This document shows, piece after piece, positions 1 to 8,920 of a stretch of 64,000 nucleotides of DNA (the stretch's first letter is position 1; the number at the start of each line of letters is the position of its first letter). Origin of the DNA: Actinoplanes subtropicus (GTDB lineage Bacteria > Actinomycetota > Actinomycetes > Mycobacteriales > Micromonosporaceae); the NCBI RefSeq assembly GCF_000721705.1, contig NZ_JOJL01000027.1, forward strand, positions 1 through 64,000, written 5' to 3'. Below the pieces are notes generated by a model. That model made no database searches and was not told the DNA's origin. It saw only the letters and a list, made by a program, of their open reading frames with translations. The position numbers and the translations under genes were made by a program.

Positions 1-84
1 CCGCTCGCCCGCCTCATCGGCACCTGCCCCACCTGCCAAACCCGCTTCCCGCAACAGAAACCCAGACACCGGCGAAGATCATGA
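1..84 (+). CDS. C-terminal end of an unidentified protein (cut by left edge)
   Basis: The first frame reads to a TGA at 82-84. It carries a Cys-Pro-Thr-Cys pair followed by a basic tail, which looks like half of a zinc ribbon. Third-codon positions are almost all G or C up to about position 50, as in real genes here, and then become AT-rich. Only 27 residues are visible, so the family cannot be named. The overlapping second frame is also open, so either could be the true end. Confidence 0.35.
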   Translation, partial: PLARLIGTCPTCQTRFPQQKPRHRRRS

Positions 85-355
85 CAAAGCACTACTAGTC
101 GCAGTTTTCGGACTTATCCGGCTTGCGTTTCGCCGCCGCCGCGCAGCCCGGTCCCTGATCGCGACTCCACCGAGCACGTCGCTCTCGTCGCTGGCCGGCG
201 ACCACGCCGAGGCAGCGACCGAGACCGACGCCGAGCGCCGGGAGCGACTCGTCGAGCGGGCGTTCCTGTCGGGCGGCGTGCCCGCGGTCTGGTATCGGCA
301 GGCGAAAACCGCGCTCGCAGCCGAAGCAGCCGAAGCCGAGGAAACCCGCGACTAG
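2..355 (+). CDS. Possible partial membrane-associated protein, or frame-shifted continuation of the left-edge gene
   Basis: The second frame is open from the window edge to a TAG at 353-355. It has a hydrophobic stretch at about residues 30-40, a run of four arginines, and an acidic/alanine-rich C-terminus with strong GC3 bias after about position 155. No ATG, GTG or TTG start was found in this frame after the left edge. It must therefore begin outside the window, or continue the first-frame protein by a +1 shift near position 50. No family was recognised. Confidence 0.3.
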   Translation, partial: RSPASSAPAPPAKPASRNRNPDTGEDHDKALLVAVFGLIRLAFRRRRAARSLIATPPSTSLSSLAGDHAEAATETDAERRERLVERAFLSGGVPAVWYRQAKTALAAEAAEAEETRD

Positions 356-481
356 CACACACCGCCGCCCGCTCGGGCGTCGTCCACAGATCCGCGCCGT
401 CCACAGGCCGCCCGGACACGCCCTCCCTAGGCCGCCAATTTCCACGACAATGGCCGCGGGGGCCGCCCCCTGGGAGGGCGG

Positions 482-521
482 GCTTTGCGGCGGGCGAGCT
501 TTGCGGCGGGCGGGCTTTGGG
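482..521. repeat. 16-bp tandem repeat in the intergenic gap 356-542
   Basis: The unit GCTTTGCGGCGGGCGA occurs at 482-497 and 498-513 (last base changed) and starts a third time at 514. It lies just past the 3' end of the minus-strand gene ending at 543. The rest of the 187-bp gap shows no gene. Confidence 0.6.
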
Positions 522-542
522 GGCTGTGGCGGTTTGGGCGAG

Positions 543-764
543 CTACGTCGATTCGTCCGGCTGCTCCGGGTCCGTGCGGCGGGGGCGTCCCGGCCGGCGC
601 ATCTTGCCCGCCTCGTTGGGCAGCCTTCCCTCCTCGCGGAGCGCCTCGCGCAGCAGGAACTCGATCTGGGCGTTCGTGCTGCGCAACTCGGCCGCCGCCC
701 ACCGGGCCAGGGCGTCGTGCACCGCCGGGTCCAGTCGTAGCAGGATGCTCTTGCGTTCTGGCAT
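543..764 (-). CDS. Ribbon-helix-helix (Arc/CopG-type) DNA-binding protein
   Basis: A 73-residue protein. Its N-terminus fits a ribbon-helix-helix fold: a short strand at residues 5-10 (ILLRLD), helix 12-25, then helix 28-42 with the typical NAQIEFLLREAL pattern. A basic, proline-rich tail follows. Such proteins bind DNA as dimers through the strand and often repress their own operon. It starts 9 bp after the SPFH gene stop, so the two are almost certainly co-transcribed. The palindrome upstream of the SPFH gene (1668-1677) is a candidate binding site. That link is inference. Confidence 0.75.
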   Translation of the reverse strand: MPERKSILLRLDPAVHDALARWAAAELRSTNAQIEFLLREALREEGRLPNEAGKMRRPGRPRRTDPEQPDEST

Positions 765-773
765 CGGGCCGGA

Positions 774-1637
774 TCAGTGGTAGAGGGTGCCGGTGTTGAC
801 GACCGGCTGGGTGTCGCGATCGGCGCACAGGACCACCAGCAAATTCGATACCATGGCCGCCTTGCGCTCCTCGTCCAGTTCGACGATCGCCTGCTCGGAG
901 AGCCGGGTCAGGGCCATGTCGACCATCCCGACCGCGCCCTCGACGATCCGGTGCCGGGCGGCCACGACCGCGTTGGCCTGCTGGCGGCGCAGCATCGCCT
1001 GGGCGATCTCCGGTGCGTACGCCAGATGGGACAGCCGCGCCTCCACGATGGACACGCCGGCCGACGCCACCCGGTCGCCGATCTCCTCGGCGAGCCGGCG
1101 GGTGATCTCGTCGGCGCTGTCCCGCAGCGAGATCTCGCCCTCGCGGTGCGCGTCGTACGGGTAGCTGTTCGCGATGTGCCGCACCGCCGTCTCGGCCTGG
1201 ATCGCGACGAACTGCTCGAACGAGTCCACGTCGAAGACCGCCTTGGCGGTGTCGCTGACCTGCCACACCACGACCGCCGCGATCTCGATCGGGTTGCCGT
1301 CGGCGTCGTTGACCTTGGTGACCTCGGTCTGGTGGTTGCGGATCCTGGTCGACACCGCCTGCCGGGTGGTGAACGGGTTCACCCAGCGCAGCCCGGTCTC
1401 CCGCACGCTGCCGGTGTACTTGCCGAGCAGCAGGATCACCCGGGCCTGGCCGGGCCGGACGGCGGTCAGCCCGAGCAGCACGATCGCGTCGGCGACCAGC
1501 AGCACCACGCCGATCGTCACGGTCGCCGGGGCGCCCACCACGATCAGCACCACCGCCACCACGATCGCCGCGATGCCGCCGAACAGCACGGGAAGGCCGG
1601 GCGCCCCGTTCGCGGGCCGCTCCTGATAAGTCGTCAT
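774..1637 (-). CDS. SPFH/band-7 domain membrane protein
   Basis: A 287-residue protein with two hydrophobic segments at about 14-35 and 36-58. A band-7/SPFH domain follows at about 62-230, and an alanine/glutamate-rich helical region ([19 protein letters not shown]) is typical of stomatin- and flotillin-like proteins. Members scaffold membrane microdomains or control membrane proteases; the partner here is unknown. The ATG at 1637 is preceded by AAGGAG at good spacing. A -10-like TATGAT lies on the minus strand at 1667-1662, with weak TTCCAT 17 bp upstream. It leads the operon that ends with the ribbon-helix-helix gene and diverges from an ABC exporter. Confidence 0.88.
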   Translation of the reverse strand: MTTYQERPANGAPGLPVLFGGIAAIVVAVVLIVVGAPATVTIGVVLLVADAIVLLGLTAVRPGQARVILLLGKYTGSVRETGLRWVNPFTTRQAVSTRIRNHQTEVTKVNDADGNPIEIAAVVVWQVSDTAKAVFDVDSFEQFVAIQAETAVRHIANSYPYDAHREGEISLRDSADEITRRLAEEIGDRVASAGVSIVEARLSHLAYAPEIAQAMLRRQQANAVVAARHRIVEGAVGMVDMALTRLSEQAIVELDEERKAAMVSNLLVVLCADRDTQPVVNTGTLYH

Positions 1638-1660
1638 CGAGCACTCCTTGTTCCGACGCC

Positions 1661-1677
1661 TATCATAGTGATATCAC
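1661..1677. promoter_or_regulatory. Palindromic operator candidate GTGATATCAC in the divergent promoter
   Basis: A perfect 10-bp palindrome, GTGATATCAC, lies at 1668-1677 in the 47-bp gap between the divergent SPFH and ABC genes. It sits between the -35 and -10 of the leftward promoter and immediately upstream of the rightward start. A regulator bound here would block both directions. The ribbon-helix-helix protein at 543-764 is the obvious candidate by linkage; this is inference. Confidence 0.5.
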
Positions 1678-1684
1678 ATTTCTC

Positions 1685-2605
1685 ATGGAACGCCAGTTGG
1701 AAATCGACCGGGTCAGCAAGCGCTACGGCGACGTGGTCGCGCTGCACGGCATCACATTCGAGGTGCGCGCCGGCGAGATCTTCGGCCTCGTCGGCAGCAA
1801 CGGCGCCGGCAAGACCACCGCCATGCGGGTGGCGCTGGGCGTGCTGGAGGCGGACGCGGGCGCGGTCCGCTGGGACCGCCGGCCGATCGGCCCGGAGACC
1901 CGCCGGCGCATCGGCTACATGCCCGAGGAGCGCGGCCTCTACCCCCGCATGCGGGTCGGCGAGCAGCTGGTCTACCTGGCCCGCCTGCACGGCATGACGC
2001 CGGCGGCGGCGCGCGCCGCGGTGGACCGCTGGGTCGAGCGGCTGGGCGTGGCCGGCCGCCGGGACGACGACGTGATCAAGCTGTCGCTCGGCAACCAGCA
2101 GCGCGTCCAGCTGGCCGCCGCGCTGGCGCACGACCCGGAGATCCTGGTGCTGGACGAGCCGTTCTCCGGCCTCGACCCGGTGGCGGTCGACGTGATGAGC
2201 GGCGTGCTGCGCGACCAGGCCGACGCCGGCGTGCCGGTGATGTTCTCCAGCCACCAGCTCGACCTGGTGCAGCGCCTGTGCGACCGGGTCGGCATCGTCC
2301 GGCAGGGCCGCATGGTCGCCGTGGGCACCGTCGACGAGCTGCGAGACCAAGGACAGGACGAATTGATCGTACGGGCACCCGCCGCTCCGCCGGGCTGGGC
2401 CGCGCAGCTACCGGGCGTCACGGTGGTCGAGGAGTCCGGCGCCGGCACCCGGCTGGCCCTGCACGACGGCGCCGACGACCAGGCGATCCTGCGCGCGGCC
2501 CTGGAAACCGGCCCGGTGCACGAGTTCACCCGCGCCCGCCCGTCACTGACCGACCTGTTCCGGCACATCGTCAGCGCAAAAGACGAGGAGGGCGAGCGAA
2601 AATGA
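1685..2605 (+). CDS. ABC transporter ATP-binding protein (exporter type)
   Basis: A 306-residue ATPase. It has Walker A GSNGAGKT (37-44), a signature LSLGNQQR (133-140), Walker B ILVLDE (153-158) and an H-loop in SSHQ. The signature and the ~100-residue C-terminal extension resemble NatA-type exporters paired with an ABC-2 permease. The ATG at 1685 lacks a Shine-Dalgarno sequence and lies 7 nt from a -10-like TATCAC, so the transcript is probably leaderless. Its stop overlaps the permease start by 4 nt. Substrate unknown; Na+, drug or peptide export are the family options. Confidence 0.93.
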   Translation: MERQLEIDRVSKRYGDVVALHGITFEVRAGEIFGLVGSNGAGKTTAMRVALGVLEADAGAVRWDRRPIGPETRRRIGYMPEERGLYPRMRVGEQLVYLARLHGMTPAAARAAVDRWVERLGVAGRRDDDVIKLSLGNQQRVQLAAALAHDPEILVLDEPFSGLDPVAVDVMSGVLRDQADAGVPVMFSSHQLDLVQRLCDRVGIVRQGRMVAVGTVDELRDQGQDELIVRAPAAPPGWAAQLPGVTVVEESGAGTRLALHDGADDQAILRAALETGPVHEFTRARPSLTDLFRHIVSAKDEEGERK

Positions 2606-3786
2606 CCAGTTTCGGCACCGTACGGCTGATCGCGGGCCGCGAAATCAGCACCCGGCTGCGATCGAAAGTGTTCCGGATCGCGACCCTGGTCATCATCCTC
2701 ATCCTGGTCGGCATCGCGGTGGCCACCAAGCTCGCCGGCGGCGGACCGTCCTATCAGGACGTCGGCATCGCCCCGGGCGCCGCCCCGCTGACCGCCGCCA
2801 TCGCCTCGACCGCGAGCGCGATCCACGTCGACGTGCGCACCCATGCCGTCCGCGAGGACGCCGGCCGCCAACAGGTGCGCGACGGCAAGCTGGACGCGCT
2901 GCTCGTGGGCGCCCCCGGATCGATCCAGGTCGTCGTCAAGACCAGCCTCGGCGACGACCTGCGCTCGGTGCTCCAACTGGTCGCCCAGCGCGCCGCCCTC
3001 GACCGGCAGGTGACCGCGCTCGGCGGCGACCCGGCCAGGGTGGCCACCGCCGTCTCCGCCGCCGCGGTGAGCGTGACCGCGCTGGAACCGCCGAAGAAGG
3101 CCACCGGCGAACAGCTCGCGATCGGCATCCTGACCAGCGTCCTGATCTACCTGGCGCTGGTGCTGAACGGCCAGGCGGTGGCGCAGGGCGTGGTCGAGGA
3201 GAAGACCAGTCGCGTGGTCGAGATCCTGCTGGGCGCCGTACGCCCATGGCAGTTGATGATCGGTAAGGTTCTGGGTCTCGGCGCCGTCGGGCTCATCCAG
3301 GTCGCGGCGATCGCGCTCGCCGGCGTCGCGGCCGCCGTCGCCACCGGCGTGCTGCACCTGCACTCGCTCTCGACGGCCGGCGCGATCGTCTGGCTGCTCG
3401 TCTGGTTCCTGCTCGGCTACGCCGCCTTCTCGCTGGCCTTCGCCGCGGTCGCCTCGCTCGTCTCCCGGCAGGAGGAGGTGGCCGCTGCCACCACGCCGGT
3501 GCTGATGCTGCTGGTCGTCGGGTACGTGGTCGGCGTGTCGATCCTGCCGGGCCATCCCGGCTCGCCGCTGGTCGCCGTGCTCTCGATGATCCCGATCTTC
3601 GCGCCGACGCTGATGCCGGTCCGGCTGGCGCTCGGCGCGGCCCCGGCCTGGCAGGTGGCGGTGTCGCTGGCCGGCGTGGTGGTGGTGATCCCGCTGCTGC
3701 TCTGGGTCGCGGCCCGGATCTACCGCAACGCGGTGCTGCGCAGCGGCGCGCGGGTCCGGCTGCGGGACGCGTGGCGGGCGAGCTGA
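2602..3786 (+). CDS. ABC-2 type permease, NatB-like
   Basis: A 394-residue integral membrane protein with one N-terminal transmembrane segment (about 27-46). An extracytoplasmic domain of roughly 120 residues follows, then a block of about five more segments from about residue 175. The layout matches NatB/ABC-2 permeases. The ATG at 2602 overlaps the ATPase stop as ATGA, so the two are translationally coupled. It is the channel partner of that ATPase; the cargo cannot be read from sequence. Confidence 0.9.
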   Translation: MTSFGTVRLIAGREISTRLRSKVFRIATLVIILILVGIAVATKLAGGGPSYQDVGIAPGAAPLTAAIASTASAIHVDVRTHAVREDAGRQQVRDGKLDALLVGAPGSIQVVVKTSLGDDLRSVLQLVAQRAALDRQVTALGGDPARVATAVSAAAVSVTALEPPKKATGEQLAIGILTSVLIYLALVLNGQAVAQGVVEEKTSRVVEILLGAVRPWQLMIGKVLGLGAVGLIQVAAIALAGVAAAVATGVLHLHSLSTAGAIVWLLVWFLLGYAAFSLAFAAVASLVSRQEEVAAATTPVLMLLVVGYVVGVSILPGHPGSPLVAVLSMIPIFAPTLMPVRLALGAAPAWQVAVSLAGVVVVIPLLLWVAARIYRNAVLRSGARVRLRDAWRAS

Positions 3787-3814
3787 CGTGATCATGCCGG
3801 GTACAGTGCGTGAC

Positions 3815-4654
3815 ATGGCAGACCTGAGGCAGCGGATCCTGGCCGAGCTCGGCGTCAAGCCGGCGATCGATCCGAAGGCGGAGATCGGGCAGCGCGTCGA
3901 CTTCCTCAAGGACTACCTGCGCGCCTCTCCGGCCCAGGGCTACGTGCTGGGGATCAGCGGCGGCCAGGACAGCACCCTGACCGGCCGGCTCTGCCAGCTC
4001 GCCGTCGAGCAGCTGCGGGCGGAGGGCCGCGCCGCGACCTTCGTCGCCGTCCGCCTGCCGTACGGGGTGCAGGCCGACGAACACGACGCGGTGATCGCGC
4101 TGGAGTTCGTCCGCCCCGACCGGTCGATCGCGGTGAACGTCAAGCCCAGCGCCGACGCCGTCGCGGCCGAGGCGGCGCAGGGCCTGCGCGAGCTGCTCGG
4201 CGACGAGCCGCACCTGCGCGATTTCGTCCGCGGCAACATCAAGGCCCGCGAGCGCATGGTCATCCAGTACGCGATCGCCGGCCAGCTGAACATGCTGGTC
4301 GCCGGCACCGACCACGCCGCCGAGGCGGTCACCGGCTTCTTCACCAAGTACGGCGACGGCGGCGTCGACGTCACCCCGCTGACCGGGCTCACCAAGCGGC
4401 AGGGCGCCGCGCTGCTGCGGGAGCTGGGCGCCCCGCCGAGCGTGTGGGAGAAGGTGCCGACCGCCGACCTCGAGGACGACCGGCCGGCCCTGCCCGACGA
4501 GGTGGCGCTGGGCCTGACGTACCGCGAGATCGACGACTACCTCGAGGGCGTGGACGTCACCGGCGAGCTCGCCGCGAGGGTGGAGTCGGTGTTCCACGCG
4601 ACCCGGCACAAGCGGGCGCTGCCGGTGACGCCGTTCGACGTCTGGTGGCGCTGA
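3815..4654 (+). CDS. nadE: Ammonia-dependent NAD+ synthetase
   Basis: NAD synthetase converts nicotinic acid adenine dinucleotide to NAD+ using ATP and ammonia, the last step of NAD synthesis. The protein is 279 residues, the length of the single-domain NH3-dependent type, with no N-terminal glutaminase domain. The PP-loop SGGQDS (48-53) binds ATP, and the C-terminal lid with [10 protein letters not shown] fits E. coli NadE. An upstream in-frame ATG at 3788 would add nine unconserved residues, so 3815 is preferred. It follows the ABC permease by 28 bp. Confidence 0.93.
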   Translation: MADLRQRILAELGVKPAIDPKAEIGQRVDFLKDYLRASPAQGYVLGISGGQDSTLTGRLCQLAVEQLRAEGRAATFVAVRLPYGVQADEHDAVIALEFVRPDRSIAVNVKPSADAVAAEAAQGLRELLGDEPHLRDFVRGNIKARERMVIQYAIAGQLNMLVAGTDHAAEAVTGFFTKYGDGGVDVTPLTGLTKRQGAALLRELGAPPSVWEKVPTADLEDDRPALPDEVALGLTYREIDDYLEGVDVTGELAARVESVFHATRHKRALPVTPFDVWWR

Positions 4655-4655
4655 G

Positions 4656-5183
4656 ATGGCCGAGCCGGCCGTCGGGCTGCGGCCGGTCACCGAGGACGAC
4701 CTGGCGATGCTGCGGCGGTTCCGCACCGAGCCGGGCCTGATCGGACTGGATTGGAACGGTTTCCGCGACGCCGGAGCGGTCGCCCGGCGCTTCGCCGAGG
4801 ACGGCTATCTGAGCGCCGACGACACGTCGCTGATCGTGTCGGTGGACAAGGACGGGACCGCCGCCGGGTTCGTGAACTTCCGGGCCGGGCAGTACGCGGC
4901 GGCCGGGAGGTACTACGAGATCGGGATCGCGCTGCTGCCGGAGTGGCGCGGCCGCGGCATCGGCTGGCGGGCCCAGGCGATGCTGTGCGACTACCTGTTC
5001 ACGCACACCCCGGTGCAGCGCATCCAGGCCGGCACCCACCCGGAGAACCTCGCCGAGCAGCGATCGCTCGTGAAAGCCGGTTTCACCCTGGAGGGCGTCA
5101 TCCGGGCCAGCGAGTTCCGGGCGGGCCAGTGGCGGGACGGCTACCTCTACAGCCGCCTCCGCGACGACCCGGCGCCGCTCTAG
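4656..5183 (+). CDS. GNAT-family N-acetyltransferase (RimJ/RimL type)
   Basis: A 175-residue protein covering one GNAT fold. It has the acetyl-CoA pyrophosphate loop RGRGIG after the strand YYEIGIALLPEW, and the late motif NLAEQRSLVKAGFTLEG typical of RimJ/RimL and antibiotic-type acetyltransferases. It starts one base after the nadE stop, so it is probably co-transcribed. Its TAG stop overlaps the stop of the convergent acyl-CoA ligase gene. The acceptor substrate is unknown. Confidence 0.85.
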   Translation: MAEPAVGLRPVTEDDLAMLRRFRTEPGLIGLDWNGFRDAGAVARRFAEDGYLSADDTSLIVSVDKDGTAAGFVNFRAGQYAAAGRYYEIGIALLPEWRGRGIGWRAQAMLCDYLFTHTPVQRIQAGTHPENLAEQRSLVKAGFTLEGVIRASEFRAGQWRDGYLYSRLRDDPAPL

Positions 5184-6673
5184 GACGGCAGCGGCAACTT
5201 CCGCAGTGGCGCCTTCTGGACCTTGTTCGAGCCGGTCCGCGGCAGCGACTCCACCACGTCCAGATATTTCGGGATTTTGTATCGGCCAAGCCGCGACGTG
5301 AGGAAGTCGGACAAGTCGGATAAATCAAGCCGAGCGTCGGGGGCGATGACCACGAAGGCACGCCCGACCTCGCCCCACTTCTCGTCCGGCACCCCGATGA
5401 CCGCGACCTCCAGGACCGAGGGGTGCTCGAAGATCGCCGCCTCCACCTCGGCCGGATACACGTTCTCCCCGCCCGAGACGAACATGTCCTTCAGCCGGTC
5501 GACGATGAAGTAGTGCCCCGCCGCGTCGACCACCGCGATGTCGCCCGTCCGCAGCCAGCCGTCGGCCGTGAACGCCTGCGCCGTCGCCTGCGGATTCCGC
5601 CAGTAGCCCGGCGACACGTTCGGGCCGCGCACCTGCACCTCGCCCGGCTCCCCCACCGCCGCCGGCGTCAGGTCCGGCGTCACGCAGCGCACGTCCGCGA
5701 ACATGACCGGCACGCCCGCCGACCCGACGTGCGCCGCGCTCTCCGGCGCCTCCAGGAAGGTCGCCCCCGGCGCCGTCTCGGTCATCCCGTAGCCCTGGCA
5801 GAACGTCAGTCCGCGCTCCAGATACGTACGGGTCAGCGCGCTCGGCACCGCCGCACCCCCGGCCATCAGGTTGCGCACCGAGGACAGGTCGGCCGAGGCG
5901 AACCGATCGGATTGCGCCAGGCCGGCGAACATGGTCGGTACGCCGAACATCCAGGTCACCCGATGCCGTTCGATCAGATCGAAGCAGGTGCCGACGTCCC
6001 AGGACGCCATGAGCACCGAGCAGCCGCCCTTGACGAACGTCGGCAGCAGGCACTGGTTGAGCGCCGCCACGTGGAACAGCGGCGCGCTGGTCAGCGTCAC
6101 CGTGTCGCCGGCGACGTCCACGCAGACCAGCACGTTGTAGGTGTTCCAGATGACGTTGCCGTGGGTGAGCACGGCCCCCTTCGGCCGCCCGGTGGTCCCG
6201 GAGGTGTAGAGGATGCACGCCGGGTCGTCGAGGGTGACGGCCACGTCGTACGCCGCCCGCTCACCTTCCCGAACCATCTGCTCGTACGCCGCGTGCGGCA
6301 CGAGGAACACGTCGGCCGTCAGGGCCCGCACCGTCGCGTCGCACTCCGGCCCGTGGACGAGCAGTTTCGCGCCGCTGTCCGCCAGCTGGTAGTCGATCTC
6401 GGGCGCGGTCAGCCGGAAGTTCAACGGCACGAAGACCCCACCGATCGCGTACGTGGCGAACATGGTCTCCACGAACGCCGGATGGTTCGGCCCGAGGTAT
6501 GCGACCCGGTCCCCCGGCTCGATCCCGGCCGCCCGCAGGCGATCGGCGAGCCGGGCGATCCGGTCGTGCAACTCGGCGTAGGTGAACGACCGGTCGCCGT
6601 ACACCAGCGCCACCCGGTCCGGCGAGATCAGCGCCCGCCGCGCGGGCCAGGAGCCCAACCCTGCGTCGCGCAT
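5180..6673 (-). CDS. AMP-dependent acyl-CoA synthetase
   Basis: A 497-residue ANL-superfamily ligase that activates a carboxylic acid as acyl-AMP and transfers it to CoA. Visible motifs are the P-loop YTSGTTGRPKGAVLTH, GYGMTET, YWRNP...GWLRTGDIAVVD, and the C-terminal hinge/lysine region GGENVYPAEVE...GSNKVQKAPLRK. The start at 6673 gives the usual N-terminus (MRDAGLGSWPARRALISPDR). It is the last gene of the leftward operon at 8913-5180. With the hydratase and SDR it suggests breakdown of an aromatic or short-chain acid; the acid is not identifiable. Confidence 0.93.
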   Translation of the reverse strand: MRDAGLGSWPARRALISPDRVALVYGDRSFTYAELHDRIARLADRLRAAGIEPGDRVAYLGPNHPAFVETMFATYAIGGVFVPLNFRLTAPEIDYQLADSGAKLLVHGPECDATVRALTADVFLVPHAAYEQMVREGERAAYDVAVTLDDPACILYTSGTTGRPKGAVLTHGNVIWNTYNVLVCVDVAGDTVTLTSAPLFHVAALNQCLLPTFVKGGCSVLMASWDVGTCFDLIERHRVTWMFGVPTMFAGLAQSDRFASADLSSVRNLMAGGAAVPSALTRTYLERGLTFCQGYGMTETAPGATFLEAPESAAHVGSAGVPVMFADVRCVTPDLTPAAVGEPGEVQVRGPNVSPGYWRNPQATAQAFTADGWLRTGDIAVVDAAGHYFIVDRLKDMFVSGGENVYPAEVEAAIFEHPSVLEVAVIGVPDEKWGEVGRAFVVIAPDARLDLSDLSDFLTSRLGRYKIPKYLDVVESLPRTGSNKVQKAPLRKLPLPS

Positions 6674-6675
6674 GG

Positions 6676-7128
6676 CTAGACGTATTGCCGGTAGACCGTG
6701 CGGGCGACGCAGGCCGGCTTGGCCACGCCGTCGATCTCGACGGTGAAGTCGAAGGTGCTCTGCGTGCCGCCCGGCACATCCTCGACCGCGACCACCTTGG
6801 CGTTGAGCCGGATCTTCGAGCCGACCGGCACCGGGTGCGGGAAGCGCACCTTCTCCAGGCCGTAGTTGACGCCCATCTTCACCCCGTCGATCTTCAGCAG
6901 CTCGTTGAAGAGCGGGATGACCAGCGACAGCGTGAGATAGCCGTGCGCGATGGGCCCGCCGAACGGCCCGGCCTTGGCCCGCTCCGGGTCCACGTGGATC
7001 CACTGGTGGTCGCCGGTCGCGTCGGCGAAGGTGTTCACCCGTTCCTGGGTGATCTCCAGCCACTCGCTGACGCCGAGGTCCTGCCCCGCCAGGCCTTTCA
7101 GCTCGTCGATGCCGTTCACGGTGATCAT
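6676..7128 (-). CDS. MaoC-like (R)-enoyl-CoA hydratase
   Basis: A 150-residue single hot-dog domain with the hydratase motif FADATGDHQWIHVDPERA, whose Asp and His are the catalytic pair. GPFGGPIAHGYLTLSL follows. This length fits the PhaJ/Rv0130-type single-domain enzymes. It hydrates trans-2-enoyl-CoA. It overlaps the upstream amidohydrolase stop by 4 nt and ends 2 bp before the ligase start, so translation is likely coupled along the operon. Confidence 0.92.
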   Translation of the reverse strand: MITVNGIDELKGLAGQDLGVSEWLEITQERVNTFADATGDHQWIHVDPERAKAGPFGGPIAHGYLTLSLVIPLFNELLKIDGVKMGVNYGLEKVRFPHPVPVGSKIRLNAKVVAVEDVPGGTQSTFDFTVEIDGVAKPACVARTVYRQYV

Positions 7129-8006
7129 GCGGAGGTCTCCTTGGTGAGGTTCAAGAGCCGGGCGGCGTTGTCCTTGAGGATCCTGGGCCGGACCTCGGGC
7201 TTGATGTCCAGCTTGTCGAAGTCGGCGAGCCAGCGGTCGGGGGTGAGCACCGGGTAGTCGGAGCCGAACAGCACCTTGTCGCGCAGCAGCGTGTTGGCGT
7301 ACCGGACGAGCTGCGGCGGGAAGTACTTGGGCGACCAGCCGGACAGATCGATATACACGTACGGCTTGTGGGTCGCGACCGCAAGGGCCTCGTCCTGCCA
7401 GGGGAACGACGGGTGGGCCAGGATGATCCGCAGCTCCGGGAAGTCCACCGCGACGTCGTCGATCAGCATCGGGTTGGAGTAGCGCAGCCGGATCCCGCCG
7501 CCGCCCGGCACGCCCGCCCCGATCCCGGTCTGCCCGGTGTGGAACAGGGCCGGCACGCCAAGCTCCTCGATCGCCTCGTACAGCGGATAGGCGATCCGGT
7601 CGTCCGGCGAGAACCCCTGCAGGCTCGGATGGAACTTGAAACCGCGGACGCCGTGCTCCCGGACCAGGCGCCGCGCCTCGCGCACGCCGGCCGCACCCCG
7701 GTGCGGGTCGACGCTGGCGAACGGGATCAGCACGCCGGGGTGGGCCGCGCAGCTCTCGGCGACCTCCTCGTTCGGGATGCGGGCCTGGCCGGTGAGGTGC
7801 TCGGCGTCGACCGTGAAGACCACGGCCGCCATCCTCCGTTCCCGGTAGTAGGCGGCCATCTCGTCGATCGTCGGCTGCCGGTGGCCCTGCGCCTTGAAGT
7901 ACGCCTCGGACGCCGCCAGCAGCTGCGGGCTCAGCGACGTGTGCCCGTCCTTGCTCACCTCGGCGTGGGTGTGGACGTCGATCGCGACGAGCGAGTCGAG
8001 GTCCAT
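7125..8006 (-). CDS. Amidohydrolase-2 family protein (ACMSD/resorcylate-decarboxylase-like)
   Basis: A 293-residue TIM-barrel amidohydrolase. It has an N-terminal metal motif IDVHTHAE, a second motif GFKFHPSLQGF, the His of ILAHPSFPW, and the late Asp of FGSDYPVLTP. This set matches amidohydrolase_2 members that act as non-oxidative decarboxylases or ring-opening hydrolases. Its position between an SDR and a MaoC hydratase suggests a step in degrading an aromatic acid or CoA ester. The precise reaction is inference. Confidence 0.87.
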   Translation of the reverse strand: MDLDSLVAIDVHTHAEVSKDGHTSLSPQLLAASEAYFKAQGHRQPTIDEMAAYYRERRMAAVVFTVDAEHLTGQARIPNEEVAESCAAHPGVLIPFASVDPHRGAAGVREARRLVREHGVRGFKFHPSLQGFSPDDRIAYPLYEAIEELGVPALFHTGQTGIGAGVPGGGGIRLRYSNPMLIDDVAVDFPELRIILAHPSFPWQDEALAVATHKPYVYIDLSGWSPKYFPPQLVRYANTLLRDKVLFGSDYPVLTPDRWLADFDKLDIKPEVRPRILKDNAARLLNLTKETSA

Positions 8007-8007
8007 C

Positions 8008-8913
8008 TCAGGCCGCCGGCGGATGGGGCGCGGGAATCCCGTACGTCTCCAGCTCTTTGAAGGTCGACGACCAGCCCTCGGCGATGTCCGCAGCGCTCCA
8101 CCCGCCGTCGCTGAAGGCGACGGTCTTCTCCTGCGGATGCGCCCAGAGCGCGAGCCGGTCGCCGCCGATGCCGATCGCCTGGCCGGTGATGCCGGCCGAG
8201 GCGTCCGAGGCGAGGAAGACGATCAGGCCGGTCACGTCCTCGACGCTGCCCAGGCCCTCGTCGCGGCGCACCCAGGCGGGCAGCGGCTCGCCGGTGCGCT
8301 CGGACTCGTCGATCAGCGGCGCGAAGGCCGGGATCGTCCGGGTCATCGCGGTCGCGGCCACCGGGACCACGGCGTTCACCGCGATCTCGTTGCGGGCCAG
8401 CTCCATCGCCCAGGTGCGGGCCATCGCGGCGATGCCGGCCTTGGCGGCGGCGTAGTTGGTCTGCCCGAAGTTGCCGCGCTGGCCGGCCGGCGAGGAGATC
8501 AGGATGATCCGGCCGCCCTCGCCCTGCTCGCGCATCCGGACCGCGGCGGCCCGCGCGCAGGTGAAGGTGCCGCGCAGGTGCACCCGGACGACCTGGTCGA
8601 ACTCGTCGTCGCTCATCTTCCAGAGCACCCGGTCGCGCAGGATGCCGGCGTTGGTGACCAGGATGTCGAGCCGGCCGAACGCGTCGACCGCGGCCCGCAC
8701 CAGGCGCTCGGCGCTCTCGGTGTCGCCGACCGCGGCGGCCACGCCGACCGCGTCGCCCCCGATCTCGGCGACGGCGGCGTCGACGGCGTCCTGATCGACG
8801 TCGTTGACCACGACCTTGGCGCCGGCGGCGGCCAGAGCTTTTGCGTACGCGAGTCCGAGGCCACGGCCACTGCCGGTGACGATCGCGACCTTCCCGCTGA
8901 GAGTGATGTCCAC
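8008..8913 (-). CDS. Short-chain dehydrogenase/reductase
   Basis: A 301-residue classical SDR. It has the cofactor loop GSGRGLG (TGxxxGxG type), NAG in VTNAGI, a catalytic Ser in ISSPAGQ and YxxxK as YAAAKAG. The long C-terminal tail with PVAATAMTRT resembles the dehydrogenase part of multifunctional hydroxyacyl-CoA enzymes. The GTG at 8913 is preceded by CAAGGGC and by a good promoter (TTGACG, 17-bp spacer, TAACTT) ending 7 nt upstream, so the mRNA may be leaderless. It is the first gene of the operon opposed to the PaaX-type regulator. Confidence 0.9.
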   Translation of the reverse strand: MDITLSGKVAIVTGSGRGLGLAYAKALAAAGAKVVVNDVDQDAVDAAVAEIGGDAVGVAAAVGDTESAERLVRAAVDAFGRLDILVTNAGILRDRVLWKMSDDEFDQVVRVHLRGTFTCARAAAVRMREQGEGGRIILISSPAGQRGNFGQTNYAAAKAGIAAMARTWAMELARNEIAVNAVVPVAATAMTRTIPAFAPLIDESERTGEPLPAWVRRDEGLGSVEDVTGLIVFLASDASAGITGQAIGIGGDRLALWAHPQEKTVAFSDGGWSAADIAEGWSSTFKELETYGIPAPHPPAA

Positions 8914-8920
8914 GCCCTTG

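Noticed and set aside
427-3909. Long open frames antisense to the SPFH, ABC and nadE genes
   Set aside because: They are products of high-GC codon bias; the sense frames carry clear family motifs and the antisense ones are low-complexity Arg/Ala/Gly/Pro strings.
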